The translations under genes and the position numbers were made by a program. Below, piece after piece: positions 47,801 to 59,800 of a stretch of DNA of 64,000 bases. The notes under the pieces are model-generated. The model saw nothing but the letters and a program-made list of their open reading frames with translations. It was not told the DNA's origin and searched no databases. Source of the DNA: Timema cristinae (lineage: Eukaryota; Arthropoda; Insecta; Phasmatodea; Timematidae). Numbering within the stretch: position 1 is the first letter of the stretch; every line of letters starts with the position of its first letter. The stretch spans positions 86,892,284-86,956,283 of the forward strand of contig JBCFYV010000012.1 of the NCBI GenBank assembly GCA_039000515.1, read 5' to 3'.

Positions 47801-50800
47801 TGTAAATACAACTCCTGCTATCTTCATATAATACGCTTTTCACTCTCATTAAAACTCCTCTTTCCACTTCAGCCTTCAACATTGCTTTCCAAACATTATT
47901 TCTATACATGCTATCATATGCCTTCTCCATATCTGTAAATACTACTAAGAAGTCCTCCCCAAATTAATGCCCTCTTTCCATCAGCTGTTGTATGGCAAAG
48001 ATCAAGTCTACTGTAGACCTCTGTTGCCCAAATCCGTGCTGTTCCCCTCTCCACTTTTCTTTTATTTTCTTTCTTAACCTCTTTTCATGTGTCTTCTAAT
48101 ATATTTTTGTACAGCGTTGACCTCCTATAATTTGTACACCTCGTTCTGTCTCATTTTTATAAAGAGTAAATATTCAGAAAAAAAGAAAGAGTTAAACAAT
48201 GAAATATCGGTTTTTAAATAAGAAATATGAGCTGTAAAACACAATTTAAAAATAAGAACAACACTCAAATAAAAATCTAATAAAAAAATAAATAATTAAA
48301 ATGGTTTCAACCCTCATGTCTTCAAAACATTAAAATTACACTAACAATTATATTTTTTTAAATAATATGATTAATTGCATGATGGCTTGGAAATGTATAA
48401 CAAGAGAGTGTAGAAACACTGTACAGTGATGTAAGGTGATTGAAAGTAAAAGAGCCAACCTGAAAGGATAGTTAGAATAAGTCTTAGATAGGAAAAACAC
48501 ACTTCTCTTTTTATGTCTCCTTAAACTTGAACACTTTCCACTTTTCAAAACTTCCACAGTTGCACATTAGTTTGAATTTTTGGGAATATTACTTTTTCAA
48601 TAATGTCTTTTCATATGAAAAATAAACATTTCCGAAAATTCAAAACAATGTGCAACTGTGGAAGTTTGAAAAAAATGGGCAGTGTACAAGTGTAATAAGT
48701 AATAGAGAAATGTGTTTATTTATATCCAGGCTTAACCTAACTATCCTTTCAGGTTGGTTTCCTTCACTATCACTTTACATTATTGTAGTGTTTTTCTACA
48801 CCGTCTTGATAAAAAGTTAATAAAATTGACATTTTAATAAGCTTATATTTCCCCAAAATATGCTTCAGTAACTTAATTTACCCTATAAGAAAACGTAAGA
48901 ATCACATACAATTAGAAATTTGAAGTATTTCATTTATTATTCTTTAGTGTAATCATGCATGAGTACGTCCTCTGTTCCATTTCCATTTCTCTATGCACAG
49001 TTGCATATGCACGTATTATGGTCTCTCATTAGACATTATTTTATTGAGAAATTTACTTCAATTCTATTTTTAATGCTTATAAGAGTTGAGGCTGATACTT
49101 TAAAATTTAAGATAATATGACTAAAATAATATTTCTAGCAAACAATATGAAATAGTAAATGCTTTTTTAATATAAATGTGGTAAATTATGTATTGCAATA
49201 AATAAGATAAACAATGATTTTAAACAGGTTAACCAACGTAATTCTATAACTAAATAGTAACAATACTAGTGCTAGTTTTGTAGCTAAATGTATTAATTAA
49301 TACGAGTTTTAAATATATTAAGTTTGAAAACATTTAATATAATAATATATTCTTGATATTAAATTTTTAGTTTAATATAAATTATTATTTTAGAAAGGGG
49401 CCAAGTAAAGATAGTTAAAAAAAAATCATTCAATTATTTAGTAATCTTCTTAGCTATTTTTATTTTCATTGCTTTGTCATGGCAATACAAGTATAATTCC
49501 AAATGAACAACAATATTGAATAAATTTACCGATCGAAAGTGGATTTAAACCTCTATTACATTATTAATGTGAAAAGTGAAATTAGTTTTTAACAATTTGT
49601 TAAGTAACCGAATTATTTATAAGTGAAAATACTGATACTATCTCAATTAAATAGACTACAGGTATGATTACTTTTGCGTTTTAAAAATTGATGATTAAGT
49701 ACATCAAGTGGAAGCTTGAAAATGACAAGCCTACAAAACTTTCGATCTCGATTTTGAGCTTAAGCGATGAGCTTGGCTCGAAGCTCAGAATACGAGTACT
49801 TGCAAAGCCCTACTGCATAAGCATTGTATACCCGCTTCAACTGCAGCTCTTACCATTTCCACAGTCAGTCAGTTCACACCCGGTGCTTTTTCTCGTTTCA
49901 TTCTCTTTAATGTGTCCTCCACAAATTTCCATCCTTTTATGCTATTTCTCCCTGCTCCTCTGTTTAACTCATATAACTTTTCTCTTCCAGCTTGAATATT
50001 TTCTCAAAATATCTCATCCATGGCTCCTTTTCTTCCTCATGTGTATTCAACATTCTTTATTATTCATCCATAATTTTACCCTGTTTTCTCTCTCCTGTTT
50101 CTTATATGGTTATATAGCACCTTCTTACTTCTGTCCAGACCCCGTTCCAGCGTTTATGTTTATTTTTGTATTCAATCCACCCTGGCTTCTTGTACCACTC
50201 GCTTCGCTCTTCTTCTCCCTATCTTCTGCCTTTATTTACTCATTCCTATTTTAAAACTCCTACTAAATGCTTTATTCTTCTTCCTGACTGCTTCCTTCAC
50301 TATGTTGTTTCAACAGGGTGTCCCTTCCACTTCCCCTAATCACTTGCTTGTCCTCCCACACATCTCCTCTGCCGTTCCCACCAAACTTTTCTTAAATCTT
50401 TCCCATTCCACCTCAACACTTTGCAACTCACCCTAGGAGATTATGTTTCTTTCCTTTCTTAGGTACAACTAATGCTCTTTCCTCTTCATTTTTTAGTCTC
50501 CCCACCCTTATTCTTCTTTCTCTTCTTACAACCTTTTTCCTACATTTTCATCCCTTTATGTCTGCCACCAACAATCTTTGGCCACTGTCTAAGTACACTC
50601 TTGGTTTACCTTGATGTTTACAATCTGCCTTTTCATTTCTTTTGTTCCCCATTCTAAATGTATCTGGTGATCTTATGGCTTACTCTTTCATTCATATACC
50701 AGCTGTTTGCCACTTTCATTTTATTTCTTGCACATCGCTACAACAGCCTTCTAATCTCCTTGTTTCTCTCTTCCTACTGTTAAATATCTGTGAGTATATT

Positions 50801-53800
50801 TATTGGCAAAGTTTCATAATTGTCGAAGCAAAGTTGAAGCTTATACTGGTTTATAAGCTAAGTTGAAGCTTTGGACACTCCTATTTAATATGCACACCAA
50901 CATAATTAATCTCTTTAATATTCTGATTATAATAAACTCTGAAACAGCTAATGGTACAACAAGCATTAAAAGTTTTTAAGTAAGGATGTGCCAAAACCAC
51001 TTTTTCAATTCGAGATGATATCGAGACGAGAATATGAACTATTTTCTGATGCTTGCTTTGGACTGTCTTATTGTTCGTTAAATTTTTTTTTTTTTATATA
51101 TATATATAAAAATATAACTCATATGCATTTTAAATGTAATTAATAAAATATTGCTATATGAATTGTATAGAGTTTTCAATTTATAATTTAATTGTGTAAT
51201 ATAACAGCTTATAATGTCAAAGTTTGATATTGAAAAACAATATCTATATCTAAACTAAATTTTTCTTAATGTTGCATTTACTTTTTAAAACATTCTCACT
51301 GTTCAGCTTTTAAGAGCCCTAACTGCTTTGGAGATTATAAACTATTTAAATATCTACCATAGCTACATGTAGTCCTCAAAGGTGCAATATTTCTTACGTA
51401 TCATCTAAGAGTGCAATACAATGCACAATTTTATAAAGTTTTTTTTTAGGAAAAAGTGCAGCCTATTTTAGGATCTTTACAATAATTAAATATTAAACAT
51501 TACAAATTCTCAGTTTAGTTTAAATATCTTAGGTCAGTTATTTGCTTTTTCAATATTCTTTTTAGTTTTTAAAATTTTCAAGCATTCAAGTTTTCAAGAA
51601 AAGATATATATTCATCTAGATTTTGAATCTAAGTCTTGCACATCCCTAGTTTAAAGCCTCAACCAAGAACAATGAGGATACTAAGAAGATACAAGAAATG
51701 AAGTCTAGCAATGTAGCCAAATTGACACATCTGGAAGCTTTTATGAGATGTAAGTGTTGTAAAATCATTAGTATGGTTGCAATCATATCAAGAAACAAGA
51801 AATGACTTCTTAGTTGATCTTGTGTTAGGGGTGACTATTTTTTTTAGCACGTCTTACTACCTACCCGTTTGGGTTATATGCCAATCATACGTGAAATCCA
51901 TATTAGGCAACTTAATAGTTTAACAGTTCATGGTGTATTCTTAGTGTTGGTCCCCAGTGAGAGTTAAGAGACTTACCTGAATCATTCCTGAGGTAGGAGG
52001 AGATGGCGGGCAGCAAGCATGATTGCTGGAGCAAGTCGTGGAACAAAGGGGGCAGATGGGGTTGGTCAGACTCACTCTCGCTCTCTTCATCAGCATCATC
52101 AGACAGGAAGTTAGGGGGCACCGCACCCCCAGGATTGATGTAGCTTGACAACACCTGCACAAACACAGAAACAAAAATGGGTGCTTTGAGAATGACATAA
52201 TCAAATCACAATGAAGGTGCAAAATAAAAATTATTTACTTCCACTATTTATTTTATAGAAATAACTTAGTAAAATATTTAATTTTTAAAGGAACAATGTG
52301 CCGTCTATTCTGCATATGAGAGAAGAACAAGTAAGAAATTGAATGCAAAGTAAAGTCCACTCAATTTAGTTAATCAACTTATTTAGTGTTTTGTGTATCT
52401 CCATTTGTGTGGAGGGAGAGTGAAGACCTATTTAGGATTCAAACTCATTCCCCATCATCAGCACACCAGTATGTTGCAAGAGTGGTTCTTTGGATAATTT
52501 ACCACTAAGGGAGTGTGAAACTCAAATAGTTAGTCGAATATTGGTATACAAATTTTAAATGTGGTTAGGATAATTTGAATAATGCCACGAGAAAGATATT
52601 TTCCCTTGAATTCAAAACGTTTATTGAAAAAAAAAAATATATATATATATATTAGGGGTGTGCGAAGCAAGTTTTTTCAGTTCGAAGTGTTTAAGTCAAA
52701 GCGAATATTCAAGAATATTCTTGAAGTCGAATCGAAGTTGGAATAAAATTTAAACAACTAATAATAGCTATGAAAACAAATTATTTTTCTAAAAAAAAGC
52801 CTCATCTAAACTTCTTGCGAACATTACACCATCCTTCTTGCTAGTGATAAAAACATTTAGATGGGATTTGAGGCAATGAAGGATGGGTATAACCATTGAA
52901 GAGGTTGAATAACTGTCACCAGTGATTTCCTTGGTGGCATCAGCTAGTGGCCCAAGAACCTCTACAATGCCTGCCGCTTGCTTCCATTCAACTGCAGTTA
53001 GGACCTCGATGTTATTTTCTGAATTGGCAAGTTCAGCTCCAACAGCTTTTCTAACAGCATGTAATCGAGAAAGCATGTTATACTCCCTGGACCATCGTGT
53101 GTCCACAAACTGAATTAACTCGAGTACTGGCAGTCTCATCTCTTCATTACAGTATGTAATCTTTTTTTTTTGCAGATGGACTAAGACTGTAATGTCCCAC
53201 AATTGCTTTTGCCTTTGTCAAAAGCGTACAAACCCCAGAACATTCTGCTTTGGCATCATGGATAGCTAATTGTAGGGAATGGGCAAACATGGACGAATAA
53301 ACAGGGATTTAACTACAGAACGAAAATTTGGAGCATTATCGCTGACACAATATATTGGAAGTTTATCTTCATTCACATACAGGCTCTTGCAGTGTAGCTC
53401 TGATGTTCACAGCTGTGTGTGATTCATTAAGTAGCACGGTGTTCATTGTAAATGACTTGTACTCAAAGTCTGGTTTTAAATAGCGACACATCAGACTTAT
53501 GTAACTGTCATGTGCATGTGACGTCCATCATCTGAGGTAAGCGACAAAGCAAAAAGTTGGGGTAAATCATTAATAAGTTTGACATTTTAAATCTTTTTTT
53601 ATATCATCATATAGTGGTGTCACATAGTTTCGCGAAAATGTGGTGCGGCAAGGAACTTTGTAGTTTGGTATTACATGTTTAATTAAGTTGATGAAGCCGT
53701 ATTCCTCCACAAACTCGTATTGCAAGAGACTCATTGCCAACATTTTTGCCGTTTGCTTTGTAATTTTGTGTGCTAATGGGTTGGTAGGCTGCAGGATCAA

Positions 53801-56800
53801 ACCTTTCTGAAAGGCACTTTGAATTAATGACTGAACTAGTGTGTCTTTTTTAGGAGCTGAAGTAGTTTCAGTTTTATTGCCACTTGCTCTTTTAAATTCA
53901 TTGAATTGAGATGGATGCGTCTCTAGATGGTTTGAAAGTGTTTTTGTTGTGTCTGGAATAGAGGATTTTAAAAATTAAAAACTTGAAATAAAAATGCAAG
54001 TTATATTTTAATCAGATAATAAAAAGATTAGGCTTAAATGTATTAAAATGATTATATAGTTCTAGCATTCAAGCAAATTTAAACTTGAGAAATTAAAGTA
54101 ATTTGTAAAATTCAATATTACTGTTCAATCTAACACATTAAAATAAAATGTAGATAAACTGCAACATATGCTCTAAATAAGCTATCAAAGTTATTTTTAT
54201 TCCAGTTTTAGATTTTTTAAAAAAGGTAAATAATTTGTTATTACAGAAAAATATTCATTGTTTTTAAAAGAAAAACGTTTCTAATATCAATAAGTCACCT
54301 GTTGGCGTCTTGTAATTTTTCAGGCATATTAGACTGGCCAGTTTTCTTATCAGAAGCTATATTTCACTTTTATTTTTCTTTGTTTCGGACATTTTCGTAG
54401 GCTCAACCAAAGCTATTGATAAATTAATAAGAAACAGTCTACTGTTTCCAAATGATGTCATCAAATTTTCCATCGAGTTTTTGGGTTAATTTAAATAAAT
54501 TATTTAATTGTTTGGTTAAAAAAAAGTATAATTTAAAATTGAAACAAAATTTAATCAGTAAAGGGTAAATATGTTTACTTATATTCTGTCTCAAAATTAA
54601 TTTTTTTGACTTTCTATCAAGTTTTTACTCTTGGTGAATGCGGTGTAACATTTTCTGTTGAGTTGAGCAAATACATGTGAAGTTCATTTCATTTCAGAAT
54701 ATTGAAAAAGATTCACTTGAAAAAAATTATTCAAAATTCAAAGCAAAAATATTATTTTAAAATTGTATATTGATATTTTTTTATATTATTTTAAATCTTT
54801 ATCACGTGAATTTAGATCATGTGGCGGTGAAGATAGTTGAACGTATTTAATTTGTGAATCGATCAGGCCGTGTGACATTGAATATAATCGATTATTGAAA
54901 TTGTGTAACTATCGATAGTTATTCAATATTTCATCAAAAGAACTATTTAAAATTTACAAGTTATTTATAGAGAGAGAATAAGAAAAAGATACTTACAGGA
55001 ACATTATTTTTTTTAACAAAAATAGTGTAATCACTGTTTATTAAAAGTGGTCACTAATCTCAGTAGAAATATTTTGGAATAATAATTATGTCAGTCACAA
55101 TCAACTAGTCGTTTTATAACCATGCCCTTTTGTGTCAATACATGGATATTAAAAATATCAAACTAATCGATATTTAACCTATACATCGATAGGGCCCATC
55201 TTTTGTAAAGTAAACAAATGAAAATAATTTGTATTAGAAGCTTGCGCCTCATAAATATTAGTAAGCATTCTATAATTCAACGTTTTAATTGTTTTAAATT
55301 GTGAATTGTGTGTGGTAAACATGAATATAATCTACTAGAATAACAGCTCACATAGGTTAAAATTGAAAGTACTTTTTTTTTTTGCCGAAACTTCGAATTT
55401 TTCGATGTAAATTTTATTTGTCGAAGTCGAAGTTGAAATAATTAATATTCGCATCAACTTCGAGATTCTCGAAGCTTCGCACACCCCTAATATATATATA
55501 TATATATATAAAAAATAAAATAGAGTCCATACTACACACAAGAAACAGAACGATAAAAGATCACTTTTCAGGTTATTATAAAGGCCTGGATTTTGATGAA
55601 CTGAGATGTGGGGGGCGAAACAAACTATAATATGACCTAACAATTCTAAAAATGACTTCGTGAACAAACTCTACATCCTGGTGATTATAAAGTCCTTGTT
55701 GTTATGAAAGCCTAAATTACAATTATTTCAGTTTTTTTTTATTTTGTCAAATTTCTTTGGGAAATTGTTATTTCCAGCCTGAATATTTCCAAGAGACAAA
55801 ATTTCATTTCCACACAGGCCTAAATGATTATTATTATCATATTAAAAAAAAAAAATTTTTTTTAAAATATTTGTGAGGATTGTTTTTTGATCATGTTAAA
55901 TGACCAAAACTGATGGTGAAAGCAACTACCTGCAGCAGAACTGTGACATGCTCCTCCTCGCTGCGCTGTCTCAACAGAGCCTGCTCAACATTCCACGACT
56001 GCACCGTGCTACCAGTGCCGAACCCAGTACCCTTGGCCCAGTAGAGGTGTGACTTGTCATCAGACTTGGACCGGCCTTCAGTTGTCACTGCCGTCGCCTT
56101 GGTGGCTGCTATCACCAGCTGTGACATACATTCATGATGATATACAAAGGACTTATGATGTGTACCACACTGACTTTCATTGCTCTGGTGGTAATGGTTG
56201 GTTATTGTTGGTTACTAGGGTATAGCTAGAGGATTGTAGCAAGGCTGCTATTAATAATGAAAAACAATTATTGAGAAAGAACCTATACAAATCATATCTG
56301 TAGATTTTGAAAAGATCCATTAAGGCTGTAAATGGCCCAAGGCTTGGAGTTTAATATCCTATATGTCACATAAAATATATTTGTTTCTCTCTTTCTTTAA
56401 TAATTTTTTTTCTACAAACCCCAGCAGAAACCAGGTGAGGTGAAGAAGAGACACAGGAGACTTGTCAGGGACAAAACCAACAATCTTGGAACGAGGCCTG
56501 GCAAGAGGCAGCCATTACCTCTCTGACCAGTGGCAGCAATGTAAAGAGTAAACTGTTTTGTTCTTTTCATTGTAAAAGCCAAATTAAGTTTGTTCCTTTT
56601 ATATATTTCTATCCACCTGCCCTGTACATTCTTCTAAATATAAGATAGTAAAGATGGCAATAAATGATAAAGAAAAAAGGTGGATGTGATATAATGCTAA
56701 TATGCCCTAAAAGTGGGATGTCCAGCAGGAGAAAAGGACAAGTTTGTAAAAGGCATATGGGAAACGCATGGCATGGGGGATCTTAACACTAAAGGAGTAA

Positions 56801-59800
56801 AAGAGGAGGGATCAAGGAGGTGTTAGGGAAAGAAGGATGGGGAGAGAGAAACAAGGAGGGTAGAAGATTGTTGAAGTTATGTGCAAAAAATAAAATGAAA
56901 GTGGCAAAAAGCTAGTATAAGATGAAAAGCGGAAGCCAGAAGATCACTCGATACAGTCGGGATGGGGCGCAAAGGTTGTTGATAAACTACTTTCTCGTGG
57001 ATGAGGAAATGAAAAGGCAGACTGTGTACATCAAGGTAATACTAAAATGTGTCCTTAAATGGTGAACACAGGTTGTGTGTGGCAGACATAAAGAGATAAG
57101 ATTGTAGGAGAAAGGTTTTAAGGCAATAAGGGTGTGGAAACTAAAAAATCAAGAAAGGCAAGAAGTTTAATCCCCAAGAATGAATTGCAAAGTGTAAAGG
57201 TGGAATGGGAAAGGTTTAAGAAAAATTTGGTGGGAGCTGCAGAGGAAGTATGTTGGAGGACAGGTAAGAGGAAGTGCAAGGAGACACTGGCAGGAAGTAA
57301 GAAAGTGTTCTATAGCCAAGTAAGAAACGAGGAGACAGAAAATACAAGAAGTTAAAATAATGAATGATGAAGGAAGAATGTTGAAGACAGTAAAAGAAAA
57401 AGAAAAGACTTTACTTTACATCCATTACTGTTTCCAGTCTGTGGCCTGGGTCAGTTTATGAAGAAAATGAACCATAAATGAGATATTTTGAGAAGATGTT
57501 TAACTCGGAAGAGGAAAGGAATGAGAGTAAAAAAGAAGAGCAGGAAAAAATAGCAGAATAGGAGGAAAGAGGTCCCACATGGATAGAGGAGGACGAAACA
57601 AGTATAAACACGGGTTTTGGACAACCTTAATGTGGAAATGATAAAAACTGCAGGTGAAACAGGTATACAATCGTTATACAGGATGTTGAGAGTGATTTGG
57701 AAGGAGAACAAGGTACCAGAAGACTATCAAAAGGTGGTTATAATACCTATTTTTAAGAAAGGAGACAGAAAGAGGTATATAAATGATAGGGGTATAACAC
57801 TGATGAGTCACTGTACAAAAACCTTTGAAAATTTACTGGAAAAGAAAATAAGAAGGAAATTGAAAGGAAGGTGGAGAGAGGAACAGCATGGATTTAGGGA
57901 ACAGAGGTCTACAATAGACTTAATCTTCGCCATACGATAGCTTATGGAAAGAAGGTATGAATATGGGCAAGACTTGGAAATGGTATTTATGGATATAAAG
58001 AAGGTACATGATAGTGTGGATAGAAATAAAGTTTAGAAAGCAATGGAGGGGGCACAAGTGAAAAGCGGAGTTGTAAAAAGAGTAAAAAGCATATAGGAGG
58101 ATGACAAGATTTGTTGTGTTAAGGCAGAGATTGGAAGGACGGAGTGGTTAAATTTTTTTAGTGAACCAAGGGAGTGTCCTCTCACCACTAATATTTGTAA
58201 TCACGATGAAAATGGTTGTGAATTAAGTAAGAGGAAAACTCTGTGAGGAAAGAATGAAAGTCATGATGTTTGCTGACGACTTTATGGTATGCTGGAAAAA
58301 TGAAGAGGAAAGAGTTCCAGGAATTAAATGAGGAAGTGAAAGAGTGTGAAATGAAATTTAATATGGTGAATTGTGAAGTGATGGTAAAAACAAGGCAGAA
58401 GATAAAGACCTAGTATAAAGTGACAGAGTAAAGCTGAGAAAAGTACAGAGCGTAAAATATCTTGGAAGCGTGATTGAAGCAAAAGGTGGAAGTAGATAGG
58501 ATATAATGAGAAGAGGACAGCAGGGAGAGTTCCATAGTGAGTGAGTAAGAGACCTACTATGGAGAAGAGAAGTGTCTTTGAAGTGTAAGGAAGTGTTGTA
58601 TAGGAGATACTTTGTACTCACAGCCCCATAAACAGAAGAAACATGTACCGTGAATGTAAAAGAAACTAGGGAAGGGGGGCCATGGAAATGACATTTCTGA
58701 GGAGCGGTTTAGCTGTCACAAGGCGAAACAAGATTACAAATGAAGTTATCTGAGAAAGAGGTGGGTGGGGGGTGTTATAGGGAGTACATGAGATAGTAGA
58801 GGAAGCAAGACTGAGATGGTATGAACATGTATTGAGGAAGAGGAAGAATAGGATACAAAAAAAATTATGGAAATGTATGTAGGAAAAAGACTGCAAGGGA
58901 GGCCAAGAAAAAAATGGGAGCAGCAGATTACAGAAAGTGTGCAAATGAGAGAGAGAGAATGGAAGAGATTAAAGAAGGAAGAATTCTCGGAAAATAGATC
59001 CACAGTAAGTTAGAGGCATCTTACTAAAATGACTTGACCACAGGCTGGAAAAAGTTTATGAATATAATGATTATTTGGAAGAATCTACAGAAAACGTGGC
59101 TAGAAAACATATAAAAGGGAACCAACACAATATGGCTTTTACAATGAAAAGAAGAACACAGTACACATTTTACTTTGCTGGAATTGGACAAAGAGGTAAT
59201 GGCTGCCTCTTAAATAAAATTGGTCGTTACCACCCAATCCCATGACCTAGGTTTTATTCTATCATAATTTATTAGGAGGGAGTGTGAAACGTGATATTCA
59301 ACTTCTTAAAAGAGGAGACGAAAAAACAGTAAAGGTGGAAAAAAGAAATTGGTAATAAAAAATAGAACACTTAGATAAGAACAAGTAAAAGGAACAAAGA
59401 ACAAAGAAATAAAACATGAAAAGGACATAGGATGCTTATATATACTTTAACTCTTTAAGAAAAACCTGTTTTCACTTTCTTTCTTTTTTTAAGCTATTTT
59501 GTATTAAATTTGGAAGAAGGTACAGAAAAAGTGGATAGAAAATATATGCACTTGTTTAAAAGTCTTATTTTGTGTGATAATTTTCTTAAATTGACAAGAC
59601 ATTATATGGCACATGGGTGGGAGTAAACCAGCCAGCCATTTTTAATTTTACCAGACCTTGTATTATTGAATGAAAATAAATTAGTTTTCAGTGATAATGC
59701 CATCATTTGTATTCAACTTCTTGGTGCTTATGTTGAGCCACTAATGTTATTTATAGCTTTGACAAAAAAAAAAAAGACGACAAGAGACAATAGAAATTGT

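Larger units (their letters stand above)
46508..51976 (-). other. BIRC6 intron, 5.5 kb, LINE-rich
   Basis: Contains a hAT-type left end (46872), a split minus-strand LINE (47218-48170 and 49813-50790), a long hairpin (48398-48812), a hAT MITE (50981-51648) and a SINE tail (51848-51890). Confidence 0.75.
52155..55929 (-). other. BIRC6 intron, 3.8 kb
   Basis: Most of it is the hAT element 52653-55489. Outside that element nothing was recognised. Confidence 0.8.

Noticed and set aside
47182..47938. Several overlapping plus-strand ORFs, Ser/Phe/Pro-rich
   Set aside because: They are the antisense of the purine-rich LINE coding strand; the minus strand carries RT motifs.
46872..49812. One complete 2.9-kb hAT element
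   Set aside because: Ends are loosely complementary but flanking 8-mers differ and the right edge falls within a LINE while the left does not; kept as separate ends.
49688..50657. Plus-strand 188-codon and neighbouring ORFs with hydrophobic composition
   Set aside because: Antisense of the LINE endonuclease and linker; membrane-protein look comes from pyrimidine richness.
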